A DNA stretch of 64,000 nucleotides, from NCBI GenBank assembly GCA_012960245.1, contig DUBO01000042.1:1-64000 (forward strand). Reading direction: 5' to 3'. Positions 35,646 through 44,776 of this stretch are shown here, piece after piece. The notes under the pieces were generated by a model that did no database searches, was not told where the DNA came from, and saw only the letters and a list, made by a program, of their open reading frames with translations. The DNA comes from Candidatus Binatota bacterium (lineage in GTDB: Bacteria; Desulfobacterota; Binatia; UBA1149). The position numbers and the translations under genes are program-made. Numbering within the stretch: the first letter of the stretch is position 1; the number at the start of each line of letters is the position of its first letter.

Positions 35646-36689
35646 TCAGCCGGCCTGCAGCCCCGCCACCAGCTCGGCCAGGCCGCGGTCTGCTGCCTGC
35701 CCTTCATCGTTGCCGGGTGAATCGGCGGACAGTCGCAGGGTGATGCCGGTGGCGAGTCCTCGGTAGGCGTTCAGCAACAACGGCGCCAGCTCGTCGTGCG
35801 TTCCCGAGAAGACCAGCTCGTCCATCACCCGGTCGTTGAGGAGCTCGGCCATGTTCTGCCAGTCGCCTGCGCGCGTGGCCGCAAGCAGTTTTTCGCCCAG
35901 CTCCGACCAACCGTGCAACTCGAGGGTGGGCCAGTACTGGGGCGTGGAGAACAGGAAGCCCAGTAGCTGTTGCATCTGCTCTCGCTCGGCGGCCACGGCC
36001 GCGGCGTTGGCGCCGGTAGCGACAAAGCAACTCGCTATGACACCTGGTGTTGCCCGGTCGGCGTTTGCGGCAGCTCCCTCGTCCAGGGGTGGGCGCAGGC
36101 GTTCGCGCAGGCAAAGCGGCGATGAGTTGGTGGGGTGGGTGATGATGCCGTCGGCATGGCAACCCGCGACTCGCAGCATGCCGGGTTGTACGGCACCCAG
36201 GTAGACGGGGATGTCTGGCTGGGCTATCGGCCCTGGATTGAAAAACGGTTGCAGGCGATCAAGCGTGTAGGCGTCCGAGTGGTAGTCGAGTCGCTCGCCC
36301 GACTGGAAGGCCCGCCAGCAGGCACGCAGCGCGCCCAGGTAATCGGTCATGCGCGCCGCGGGCGCCGACCAGGGCATCCCGTAACGGCGGGTGATGTTGC
36401 CCTTGACCTGCGAGCCCAGGCCAAGCTCGAAGCGGCCGTCGGACATCGAGGCCAGGTCCCAGGCCGCGATGGCTGTGCTCATCGGGCTGCGCGTAAAGGC
36501 GAGGGCGACGCCGGTCATCACCTGCAGCCGTTCGGTAGCGCGCAGAGCCAGCGCCGCCAGTATGAAGCTGTCGTGTACCCCCTCGGCCACCACCAGCCCG
36601 TCAAAGCCGAGTTGCTCGGCCCGTAGCGCCAGGTTTTCAATACGGTCGGGGCCCAGCGCCACGTCGTCTACTGTCGCGTATACCTTCAT
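35646..36689 (-). CDS. LLM-class F420-type flavin-dependent oxidoreductase
   Basis: The product has 347 residues from ATG 36689; the frame extends upstream without recognisable sequence. LALRAEQLGFDGLVVAEGVHDSF, TGVALAFTRSPM, RFELGLGSQVKGNITRRYGMPW and VYLGAVQPGMLRVAGCHADG fit the TIGR03617-like F420-dependent group. This is the second LLM enzyme in 5 kb. The substrate is unknown. It diverges from yajQ. Confidence 0.87.
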   Translation of the reverse strand: MKVYATVDDVALGPDRIENLALRAEQLGFDGLVVAEGVHDSFILAALALRATERLQVMTGVALAFTRSPMSTAIAAWDLASMSDGRFELGLGSQVKGNITRRYGMPWSAPAARMTDYLGALRACWRAFQSGERLDYHSDAYTLDRLQPFFNPGPIAQPDIPVYLGAVQPGMLRVAGCHADGIITHPTNSSPLCLRERLRPPLDEGAAANADRATPGVIASCFVATGANAAAVAAEREQMQQLLGFLFSTPQYWPTLELHGWSELGEKLLAATRAGDWQNMAELLNDRVMDELVFSGTHDELAPLLLNAYRGLATGITLRLSADSPGNDEGQAADRGLAELVAGLQAG

Positions 36690-36839
36690 GCCTGCAGCGC
36701 CGGGTTGATTAATTACTGCCCCGGCCGCCCGGTTCAAGGCCGCCCCGGGTTTACACCTTGTTGCCGAGCTGCCGGCCGGGCGAGGTCCTCCCCGGGGCCG
36801 GGGCTTCCGAAAAACCGGCACTCGCGCTATGAAGACTTC

Positions 36840-37325
36840 ATGCCATCATTCGACATAGTATCGCAGACCGACATGCAGGAAGTAGACAACGCCGTTAACA
36901 GCGCCCAGCGCGAGATAAAACAGCGTTACGATTTCAAGGGCGGCAAGTGCTCGCTGGAATTGTCCGAGGAGGTCATCAAGGTAACAGCCGACGACGATTT
37001 CAAGCTCAAGCAGGTACACGAATTGCTGAGCTCCTGGCTCACCCGCCGCAAGGTCGACGCCCGCTCGCTCGATTACGGCAAGGCCGAGGAAGCATCGGGG
37101 GGCTCGCTCAGGCAGGAAATTACCGTCCGGCAGGGGATCGACCAGGACACTGCCAAGTCGATCAGCAAGAAGATCCGCGACGCCAAGCTGAAGGTACAGG
37201 CACAGATACAGGGCGATCAACTGCGCGTGAGCGGCAAGAAGCGAGATAACCTGCAGGAGGTCATCGAGCTGTGCAAGGACCTCAAGGTCGACCTGCCGCT
37301 GCAGTACGTCAATTTCCGCGACTGA
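36840..37325 (+). CDS. yajQ: YajQ-family nucleotide-binding protein
   Basis: The product has 161 residues, the standard length, from ATG 36840. PSFDIVSQTDMQEVDNAVNSA opens the first ferredoxin-like repeat, and the end is LPLQYVNFRD. YajQ proteins bind c-di-GMP or other nucleotides in some species and may act with transcription factors. Confidence 0.94.
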   Translation: MPSFDIVSQTDMQEVDNAVNSAQREIKQRYDFKGGKCSLELSEEVIKVTADDDFKLKQVHELLSSWLTRRKVDARSLDYGKAEEASGGSLRQEITVRQGIDQDTAKSISKKIRDAKLKVQAQIQGDQLRVSGKKRDNLQEVIELCKDLKVDLPLQYVNFRD

Positions 37326-37414
37326 CTGACCGCTCTTATGGCGCAGGCTGGGGCGGTTGTTATCCGGCCTTACGCCGCGTTCCATTGCCGGCCGGCCACG
37401 GCTAGGCTCGGCGC

Positions 37415-38218
37415 ATGGAAGCATTCAAGGGACGTACGGCGCTGGTCACCGGCGCGGCCAGCGGCATGGGTCTGGGCATAGCGAGGGGGTTGGCCGCAGG
37501 CGGCGCTCGCGTGGTGTTGTGGGATCTTGACGAGGCCGGCCTGCAGGCCGCGGTCGATAAGATAAACAGCGAGGGCGGCGAGGCGCATGGATTCCGCTGC
37601 GACGTCAGCAATCGAGCTACCGTTGCCTCTGTTGCTGCCCGGGTGAAAGCCGAGCTGGGCGAGGTAGACTTGCTGGTCAATAACGCCGGGGTGGTGAGTG
37701 GCGGTTACCTGCTCGACATTCCCGACGAGAAGATCGAGCAGACCTTCGCCGTCAACACCTTGGCCCTGTACTGGGTCACGCGCGCGTTCCTGCCCGGGAT
37801 GATTGAACGCAACGCCGGCCAGGTGGTGACGCTGGCATCGGCGTCGGGCTACATGGGCGTTGCTCGCTTGTCGGACTACTCGGCGAGCAAGTGGGCCGCG
37901 ATCGGTTTCGACGAATCGCTGCGGGTGGAGTTGCGCAGCCTCGCCCCGGGCGTGGGCACCACGGTTATTTGCCCGTTCTTTGTAAACACCGGCATGTTTG
38001 ACGGCGTAAAGAGCCGCTTGATGCCCATACTCAAGGAAGAAAAAGTGGTGCGGTCCATCCTCAGGGCCATACGCCTTCGTCGCCGACGCTTGGTGTTGCC
38101 CTGGTCGGTCAGGCTGCTACCAGCCATGCGCCTGCTGCCCGTGCCCTTGCTCGACGCTATGGCCAACGCTATGGGCGTCAATCGAGCCATGGACGAGTTC
38201 AAGGGGCGCGCGGGGTAG
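37415..38218 (+). CDS. Short-chain dehydrogenase/reductase, membrane-associated type
   Basis: The product has 267 residues. TGAASGMG is at 12-19, NNAG at 89-92, and Tyr155/Lys159 (YSASK) are present. The tail (RRRRLVLPWSVRLLPAMRLLPVPLLDAMANAMG) resembles the 17-beta-HSD11/RDH10-like SDR group acting on steroids, retinoids or long-chain alcohols. Its TAG stop directly abuts the convergent stop of the next gene. Confidence 0.88.
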   Translation: MEAFKGRTALVTGAASGMGLGIARGLAAGGARVVLWDLDEAGLQAAVDKINSEGGEAHGFRCDVSNRATVASVAARVKAELGEVDLLVNNAGVVSGGYLLDIPDEKIEQTFAVNTLALYWVTRAFLPGMIERNAGQVVTLASASGYMGVARLSDYSASKWAAIGFDESLRVELRSLAPGVGTTVICPFFVNTGMFDGVKSRLMPILKEEKVVRSILRAIRLRRRRLVLPWSVRLLPAMRLLPVPLLDAMANAMGVNRAMDEFKGRAG

Positions 38219-39127
38219 CTAACGTTTTTGTTCGAGCGCGAGCATGTCACGCATCGCGTTTTCGGGGTCGCGGGGTTGCCAGCCGAGCTCTTCCCGCAGC
38301 TTGCGGGTGTCGTAGTGTCGGCGCATGGGGAGCGGTAGTGGAAGCCAGGCCAACGGGGTGCGGCCTCCAACCTGTCGCCACGCCGACAGTAACTGCCAGA
38401 ACGTGGTAGAAGCGTCACCCGCCACGTTGTAAGCGCGTCCCACGGCCGCCTGTTTTTCCAACGACAGGGCGATAGCCTCGGCCACGTCGCCCGCGTATAT
38501 CCAGCTTATGCGCCAGCCCACCGGTACCGGTGCCAGCGGCAGGCTGTAAAGGGCTCTCACCTTGCTCCAGAACACGGTGTCCCAGGCACCGAATATTCCG
38601 CTGGGCCTGAGCGCGGTCAGCGAAAGCCCCAACTCGTCGGCGAGCTTCCACGCGCGTCGTTCACCGAGGGCCTTGGAAAGCGGGTAGACCTTCAGCGGGT
38701 GGCGCGTGCTCAGTCCATCCATGAGGGGTGGCTCGTCGTCCAGGGGTTTACGCGCCGGGAAGCTGTAGACCGATATCGACGACATGTGAACCACGCGCCG
38801 GGTGCCGGTGGCGGCTGCCGCCCGCAGCAGGTTCTCTATACCGCCCACGTTGACGCGTTCGTGGGCACTCCATTTCTGCAGGCCGATGTTGAGCATACCC
38901 GCGTTCGATACCAGCCCGTCGCAGCCCTCGAGCGCTTTTTCCAATGCGCCACGGTCGCCGAGGTCAGCGCGCCTGAGCTCCACGCGGTCCGCCAGCCCCG
39001 GTACCTTGTCGGGGTCGCGCACCACCCCTACCACGCGCGCCCCACGGGCGAGCAGCACTTCTACTATGTTGCGGCCCAGGGAGCCTGTAGCGCCGGTGAC
39101 GGCGATGGTACTGTCGGCAAGGTTCAT
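38219..39127 (-). CDS. NAD-dependent epimerase / 3-beta-HSD-like protein
   Basis: The product has 302 residues from ATG 39127. The extended-SDR cofactor motif TGATGSLG and active-site YPLSK are present, with MSSISVYSF as the Ser strand. FGAWDTVFWSKVR and IYAGDVAEAI resemble the 3-beta-hydroxysteroid dehydrogenase and sterol-modifying branch. The substrate may be a sugar nucleotide or a sterol-like lipid; the neighbouring lipid genes favour the latter. Confidence 0.85.
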   Translation of the reverse strand: MNLADSTIAVTGATGSLGRNIVEVLLARGARVVGVVRDPDKVPGLADRVELRRADLGDRGALEKALEGCDGLVSNAGMLNIGLQKWSAHERVNVGGIENLLRAAAATGTRRVVHMSSISVYSFPARKPLDDEPPLMDGLSTRHPLKVYPLSKALGERRAWKLADELGLSLTALRPSGIFGAWDTVFWSKVRALYSLPLAPVPVGWRISWIYAGDVAEAIALSLEKQAAVGRAYNVAGDASTTFWQLLSAWRQVGGRTPLAWLPLPLPMRRHYDTRKLREELGWQPRDPENAMRDMLALEQKR

Positions 39128-39260
39128 AGCGGCTTCCGGAGAGTAACCGGCAGGCGGGCATCGAGCAAGTAGCGGGCTCAGAACGGTTGACCCCGCCCTG
39201 TACAGGCCGTGGCCGCCGTGATTGAATTGTTGCGATGGACAGGGGGAAGACAGACAGCTG

Positions 39261-40139
39261 ATGGCAATGCCCAAAGACATAGGCGTGATCGATACCATGC
39301 TTTCGATACCGACCAACGACCGCGGTAAGTGGTACGATTTCATGAAGTCGCAGTTGCTCGACAACGAGAGCCGGGAGATGTTCGAGTTCCCGGTTGAGTA
39401 CATGTTCAAGGACGTGCCCGAGACAAAGAAGGGCGATCGCTTTGACGACTACGTGTCCTACACGCTCTCGGAGATGGACAAGTACGGCATTGCCCAGGCA
39501 CTGGTCGGCGTGACACTCGAGCACGAAGACCTGTGTCGTGCGCTCAAGGAAAACCCGGACCGGTTTATCGGCAGCTACCAGGTCAACCCCAACATGGGCA
39601 TGGAAGGTGTGCGCGATCTCAGGCGGGCGGTCAAGGAGCTCAACGTCAAGGCGGCCACCTCGTTTCCGGCTGGTTGCCTGCCGCAGGTGCCCATCGCCGA
39701 CCGTCGCATGTACCCGTTGTACGCGGCCTGCGTCGACCTGGATATCCCCATTTTTGTTTGCGCCGGCGTGCCCGGCCCGCGCCTGCCCATGGCTTGCCAG
39801 CACGTCGAGCAGATAGACGAGGTCTGCTACTTCTTTCCCGAGCTGCGCTTTGTCACCCGCCACGGTTGCGAGCCCTGGACCGACCTCATCGTCAAGCTCA
39901 TGCTCAAGTACCCCAACCTGTACTACTCGACCAGCGCCTTCGCTCCTAAGTACTATCCCAAGGAGGTTATCGACTACGCCAACTCGCGGGGCGGCGACCG
40001 CCTGATCTACGCCGGCTACTTTCCCATGGGTCTGAGTCTCGAGCGGATTTTTGCCGAGCTGGAAAAACTGCCGCTCAAGGACGAAGTGTGGCCAGGCTTC
40101 CTGCGCGACAACGCCGCGCGCGTGCTCAATCTGGAGTAG
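39261..40139 (+). CDS. Amidohydrolase-fold protein lacking the N-terminal HxH
   Basis: The product has 292 residues; AGGGGGA precedes ATG 39261. It resembles amidohydrolase_2 (ACMSD-like TIM barrel): PLYAACVDLDIPIFVCAG, ELRFVTRHGCEPW, YPNLYYSTSAFAPKYYP, and a final LRDNAARVLNL. The first strand reads GVIDTMLSIP where the family normally has D-x-H-x-H, so the N-terminal metal ligands are missing. It may use one metal, be a decarboxylase variant, or be non-catalytic. The end overlaps the convergent thioesterase by 14 bp. Confidence 0.8.
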   Translation: MAMPKDIGVIDTMLSIPTNDRGKWYDFMKSQLLDNESREMFEFPVEYMFKDVPETKKGDRFDDYVSYTLSEMDKYGIAQALVGVTLEHEDLCRALKENPDRFIGSYQVNPNMGMEGVRDLRRAVKELNVKAATSFPAGCLPQVPIADRRMYPLYAACVDLDIPIFVCAGVPGPRLPMACQHVEQIDEVCYFFPELRFVTRHGCEPWTDLIVKLMLKYPNLYYSTSAFAPKYYPKEVIDYANSRGGDRLIYAGYFPMGLSLERIFAELEKLPLKDEVWPGFLRDNAARVLNLE

Positions 40140-40599
40140 AGGTGATCTCTGCCAGCGGCCGACCCACCTTGTAGACGAGGGTCCCGGTGGCACACAGTTC
40201 GCCCTGCTCGTTGCGCACCGAAGCGCGGCAGAACACCGTTGAACGGCCGCGTTTTTCTATCCAGCCCTCCGCTATCGCGTCGCCCACTATCGGTGCCAGG
40301 AAGTCAGTCCTCATGTCTACCGTGAGCATCACGGGCCTTTCGTCGTAGCCGCTGCCTATGGCCGGAACCACGCAGGTGTCCAGCAGGGCGGCGACCATAC
40401 CGCCGTGCAGCATGCCGGCCGGTTGCGTCAACTCCGGCCCGAAGGGCAGGCGCATCCTGGCGTAGTCGCTGCGTACTTCTTCGAGTATCAATCCCACGTG
40501 GGCGGGGAATCCCCTACTCGGGAAGTGCTGCCAGGTTTTTGCTCGGTCGGCTGCGAGTTCGGCGAAACGGCTTCGTTCGGGTGCTGTGGGGTCGTCCAT
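40126..40599 (-). CDS. PaaI-type hotdog thioesterase
   Basis: The product has 157 residues from ATG 40599. The hotdog core has QPAGMLHGGMVAALLDTCV, followed by VDMRTDFLAPI and the C-terminal GTLVYKVG strand. Such proteins hydrolyse acyl-CoA thioesters. Its 14-bp overlap with the convergent gene shows how tightly this region is packed. Confidence 0.88.
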   Translation of the reverse strand: MDDPTAPERSRFAELAADRAKTWQHFPSRGFPAHVGLILEEVRSDYARMRLPFGPELTQPAGMLHGGMVAALLDTCVVPAIGSGYDERPVMLTVDMRTDFLAPIVGDAIAEGWIEKRGRSTVFCRASVRNEQGELCATGTLVYKVGRPLAEITSTPD

Positions 40600-40661
40600 A
40601 AGACAACCGACCCTAACAGAAAAAACCGGCCGGGTCTCGTGGCCTGTGACATTGGCCTTTC

Positions 40662-41882
40662 TCAGGCCGAGGCTCGGGAGAGCGCTTCGGAAAACGAGAT
40701 TCCTTGTTTGAGCCACTCGCCGTACATCATCGAGTAGCGCGGCCGGGCAAAGGTGAGCACACCGGTGAGCGGGCCATCGCGGAAGCCCTGCAAGGCAACA
40801 AACCTGTACTCGGCTTCGTCGCCGTGAACCACCTGCACCGTGTCGCCGGTGCCCGCGCGGCCAACGAACTGTATCTTGACGCCGTGCTGGTCGCTCCAGA
40901 AAAATGGCAGCGGCGAGAACGGTTCGTGCGGCTCGGGCTCGAGCAGGGTACGGGCCACGTAGCCCGCCTGCTCGACTGCGTTGGTCCAGTGCTCCACCCG
41001 TATCGATTCGCCGTAGCCTCGGTGTTGCCAGCGCGCCACGTCGCCGGCGGCGTATATAGCGGGGGCGGCCCTGCAGAACTCGTCGCAGATTACACCGTCT
41101 TCCAGGGCCAGGCCGCTTTTTTCCAACCAGTCGGTGGCGGGCCGGCAACCGGTGCCGGCCACGAGCAGGTCGGCCGCCAGTCGTTCGCCATCATCGAGAA
41201 CGACACTTTCTACCCTGCCTGCTCCCTCCACGCTGGACACCATCCGCTGCAAGCGCAGTTGTACTCCGTGGTCGCGGTGGAGTTGTGCTGCTGTTTGGCC
41301 GGTGGCCTGGTCTAGCGCGCGCGCCATCGGCCACGGTCTCGGTTCGACGACCGTGACCTCCAGGCCAAGTTCGCGACAGGTCGAGGCGACCTCCAGGCCG
41401 ATGAAGCCCGCGCCGGCGATGACGACGCGCGGCGTGCCGCTGGTGAGAGCGGACCTCAGGCAGAGAGCATCGTCGAGGCTGCGCAGGTAGTGCAGGCCCA
41501 ACGGCGCTTTGCCGGCAAGACCGGGAAGAGTCCGCGGCAGCGCGCCGGTGGCTATGACCAGGGCGTCAAAGCCCAGTCGGCGATCGTCTTCGAGCAGCAC
41601 CTGCCTTTCGGCGAGGTCGAGCCCGGTAGCACTGACACCCGGAAAGTATTGCAGCTCGAGTTCGCCAAGACCGTTGGGGCGCAATCTGACTTTGTCGGTA
41701 TCCCAACGGCCGGCAAGCAATTCTTTCGAAAGCGGCGGGCGGTCATAGGGTTGATGAGGTTCGGCGCCCAGGAGGGTGAGTTTTCCGTCGAAGCCGCGCT
41801 CGCGCAGGCCCTCGCAGGTTTTCAGGCCCGCAAGCGATGCGCCTACGACCAGTACGTTTCGTGGCAATTGTGAGCTGGGCAC
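40662..41882 (-). CDS. FAD-dependent ferredoxin reductase-like protein
   Basis: GTG 41882 gives 406 residues and places the first strand close to the N-terminus; TTG 41918 is also possible. VVGASLAGLKTCEGLRERG binds FAD, VVIAGAGFIGLEVAS binds NAD(P), and PAIYAAGDVA closes the FAD site. It belongs to the class of reductases that feed ferredoxins of P450s and Rieske oxygenases. The P450 gene at 61856 is a possible distant partner, but no ferredoxin is seen in the window. Confidence 0.88.
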   Translation of the reverse strand: MPSSQLPRNVLVVGASLAGLKTCEGLRERGFDGKLTLLGAEPHQPYDRPPLSKELLAGRWDTDKVRLRPNGLGELELQYFPGVSATGLDLAERQVLLEDDRRLGFDALVIATGALPRTLPGLAGKAPLGLHYLRSLDDALCLRSALTSGTPRVVIAGAGFIGLEVASTCRELGLEVTVVEPRPWPMARALDQATGQTAAQLHRDHGVQLRLQRMVSSVEGAGRVESVVLDDGERLAADLLVAGTGCRPATDWLEKSGLALEDGVICDEFCRAAPAIYAAGDVARWQHRGYGESIRVEHWTNAVEQAGYVARTLLEPEPHEPFSPLPFFWSDQHGVKIQFVGRAGTGDTVQVVHGDEAEYRFVALQGFRDGPLTGVLTFARPRYSMMYGEWLKQGISFSEALSRASA

Positions 41883-42069
41883 ACCGGCGAGATAGCAGGC
41901 CCGAGCGACCGTTAACAATCACGGTTCGGCGACGTCCGGGCCGGACTTCACGTTGTCTCACCCGCGGACTCCGGCTAGTTAAACAGTGACTCTACGATCA
42001 TCGCGCTGCGGCGAACGACGCGCGCAAGCACACACGGCAAGCCCGGCGGGCCTGTACAGAGGAAAATCA

Positions 42070-43272
42070 ATGGATTTTGAATATTCGCAGAAGACCAAGG
42101 ACTACGCGGAGCGCGTTGGCGCATTCATAGAGGAGAATCTCTACCCCAACGAGGAAGAGCTGGAGCAACAGATCGAGGATGGCGGCCGCTGGTGTGTCAT
42201 CCCTTTGCTCGAAGAGATCAAGGCCAGGGCCAAGGCCGACGGATTGTGGAACCTTTTTCTGCCAGAAAGCGGCCGAGGAGCCGGCCTGAGCAACCTCGAG
42301 TACGCGCCGCTGGCGGAATTGATGGGGCGTAGCCACTTCGCCTCGGAGTCATTCAACTGTTCGGCTCCCGACACCGGCAACATGGAAGTCATTGAGCGCT
42401 ACGGCAACGAGGAGCAGAAAGCCGAGTGGCTGGCTCCTTTGCTGGAGGGCGAGATCCGTTCGGTGTTCTGCATGACTGAACCGGCGGTCGCCAGCTCGGA
42501 CGCCACCAACATCTGCTCGACCATCGTGCGCGACGGCGATGAGTACGTGATCAACGGCACCAAGTGGTGGTCGTCGGGCGCCGGCGATCCGCGTGCGAAG
42601 ATTTCGATCTTCATGGGCAAGACCGATCCCGACGCCGCCCGCCATCAGCAGCAGTCGATGATACTGGTGCCACTCGATGCGCCGGGTATAAACATCAAGC
42701 GCATGCTCAGCGTATTCGGTTATGACGACGCGCCGCATGGCCACGCCGAGATTGAGTTCAAGGACGTGCGCGTGCCGGTGGCTAATCTCCTGCTGGGCGA
42801 AGGCCGTGGCTTCGAGATAGCCCAGGGCCGGCTGGGCCCCGGGCGCATTCACCACTGCATGCGCACGGTCGGTGCGGCCGAGAGGGCGCTCGAGGCCATG
42901 TGCCGGCGCGCTCTTGAGCGCAAGGCTTTTGGCCGTCACCTGGCCGAGATGGGAGTCACCAGGGCGCGCATAGCCGAGGCTCGTATTGATATAGAGCAGT
43001 CGCGTTTGCTGACGCTCAAGGCCGCATGGCTGATGGACACGGTGGGCAACAAGGAAGCCCGCAGCGAGATCGCCCAGATCAAGGTAGCAGCCCCGCGCAT
43101 GGCCCTGAAAGTGGTCGACAACGCCATGCAGGTGCACGGCGGCGCTGGTGTCTGCCAGGACTTCAACCTGGCCAGGCTCTACTCGGGCCTGCGAACACTG
43201 AGGCTTGCCGATGGACCGGACGAGGTCCATCTCGAGCAGATCGGTCGCCTCGAGCTGAAGAAGTACCTCTAG
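42070..43272 (+). CDS. Acyl-CoA dehydrogenase family protein
   Basis: The product has 400 residues from ATG 42070 (AGAGGA upstream). [15 protein letters not shown] and [17 protein letters not shown] form the FAD/substrate region. [41 protein letters not shown] and [20 protein letters not shown] are typical of the FadE/ACAD10-11-like branch. It oxidises acyl-CoA at the alpha-beta bond. Its TAG stop lies in a CTAG shared with the convergent gltD stop. Confidence 0.92.
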   Translation: MDFEYSQKTKDYAERVGAFIEENLYPNEEELEQQIEDGGRWCVIPLLEEIKARAKADGLWNLFLPESGRGAGLSNLEYAPLAELMGRSHFASESFNCSAPDTGNMEVIERYGNEEQKAEWLAPLLEGEIRSVFCMTEPAVASSDATNICSTIVRDGDEYVINGTKWWSSGAGDPRAKISIFMGKTDPDAARHQQQSMILVPLDAPGINIKRMLSVFGYDDAPHGHAEIEFKDVRVPVANLLLGEGRGFEIAQGRLGPGRIHHCMRTVGAAERALEAMCRRALERKAFGRHLAEMGVTRARIAEARIDIEQSRLLTLKAAWLMDTVGNKEARSEIAQIKVAAPRMALKVVDNAMQVHGGAGVCQDFNLARLYSGLRTLRLADGPDEVHLEQIGRLELKKYL

Positions 43273-44747
43273 GCGAGCGGCCGGCCGCCGGTCTCCGGGC
43301 GGGCGGGTGAAGAGGGCAGGCGACTTTCGCCCTGCAGGAAAGCATCCACGCCGCGGGCACATTCGCGTCCTTCCCACAGCGCCCACACCACCAGCGACTG
43401 GCCGCGCCTCGTGTCTCCACAGGCGAACACTCCGGGCACGTTTGTAGCGTAGTCGGGGTCGGCGGCGATGTTGCCCCTGGCGTCAAGCGCGACGCCGAGT
43501 TGCTCGACCAGGCCCGTGGTCCTCGGGCCGGTGAAACCCATGGCCAGCAGCACCAGCCCGGCCGGCACCGTGAATTCGCTGCCCTCGATCTCGCTCATCT
43601 GCATGCGCCCGTCCTCCGAGCGTTTCCACTCGATGCGCACGGCTTCAAGTGCCTCTACCTTTCCGTCCTTGCCCAGGAGGCGACGGGTGTTGATAGCAAA
43701 ATCACGCTCGGCACCTTCTTCGTGGCTGCTCGAGCTACGGTAGATCATGGGCCAGTAGGGCCAGGGCATGCTCTCGGTGCGCTGGTGCGGGGGCTCGGGC
43801 ATGATCTCAAACTGGGTGACGCTGGCCGCTCCCTGGCGGTTAGATGTTCCCACGCAGTCACTGCCCGTGTCGCCACCGCCTATCACGATCACGTGCTTGC
43901 CCTCGGCGAGAATTGCCTCCTGCTTGGGCACGGTGTCGCCGGCTACGCGCTTGTTCTGCTGGGGTAGAAAGTCCATGGCGAAGTGAACTCCCTCGAGTTC
44001 TCGTCCGCTGACCTCGAGGTCTCTCGGCACCGTGCAGCCCAGCGAAAGTACCACGGCATCAAAATCTGCCCTCAATTTGTCGGTACCGATGTCGCTACCC
44101 ACGTCTACACCGCAGCGCATGGTCACACCCTCGGCCTGCATCTGCTCCACGCGGCGATCGATGAGCTGCTTTTCCATCTTGAAATCGGGAATCCCGTACC
44201 TGAGCAGCCCCCCCACGCGGTCGGCCCGCTCGAAGAGGGTCACGTCGTGACCGGCACGGGCCAGTTGCTGGGCAGCCGCCATGCCGGCTGGACCCGAGCC
44301 TACCACGGCAACGGTTTTCCCGGTCTTGACCGGCGCGGGCAGCGGGGTGATCCAGCCTTCCTGCCAGGCGCGGTCTATGATGTTTTTCTCGATCAGCTTT
44401 ATGTTGACCGGGTCGCTGTTGATGTTGACAACGCAGCTCTCTTCGCAGGGGGCGGGGCAGACGCGGCCGGTAAACTCCGGGAAGTTGTTGGTCTCGTGCA
44501 GCACCGAGATGGCTTCGCGCCATTCGTGGTTGTAAACGAGGTCGTTGAACTCGGGGATGGTGTTGCCCAGCGGACAGCCGTTGTGACAGAACGGTACGCC
44601 GCAGTCCATGCAGCGGGCCGCTTGCCGGTTGAGCGCGTCGGCATCAAGCTTGCCCTCAAGTTCGCGGTAGTCGCCCAGCCGTTCTTTGACGGGTCGCCGA
44701 GTCGGCGTCTCCCGTTCAAAATCCATGAAGCCCGTAGCTTTACTCAC
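43269..44747 (-). CDS. gltD: Glutamate synthase small subunit
   Basis: The product has 492 residues. [17 protein letters not shown] and [10 protein letters not shown] are the N-terminal Fe-S Cys motifs. [33 protein letters not shown] binds [15 protein letters not shown] binds NADPH, and [18 protein letters not shown] closes the FAD site. It passes electrons from NADPH to the large subunit. It lies just downstream of gltB. Confidence 0.96.
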   Translation of the reverse strand: MSKATGFMDFERETPTRRPVKERLGDYRELEGKLDADALNRQAARCMDCGVPFCHNGCPLGNTIPEFNDLVYNHEWREAISVLHETNNFPEFTGRVCPAPCEESCVVNINSDPVNIKLIEKNIIDRAWQEGWITPLPAPVKTGKTVAVVGSGPAGMAAAQQLARAGHDVTLFERADRVGGLLRYGIPDFKMEKQLIDRRVEQMQAEGVTMRCGVDVGSDIGTDKLRADFDAVVLSLGCTVPRDLEVSGRELEGVHFAMDFLPQQNKRVAGDTVPKQEAILAEGKHVIVIGGGDTGSDCVGTSNRQGAASVTQFEIMPEPPHQRTESMPWPYWPMIYRSSSSHEEGAERDFAINTRRLLGKDGKVEALEAVRIEWKRSEDGRMQMSEIEGSEFTVPAGLVLLAMGFTGPRTTGLVEQLGVALDARGNIAADPDYATNVPGVFACGDTRRGQSLVVWALWEGRECARGVDAFLQGESRLPSSPARPETGGRPLA

Positions 44748-44776
44748 CGTGATTGCCTCGCGGCGCTGTCGCTTGC

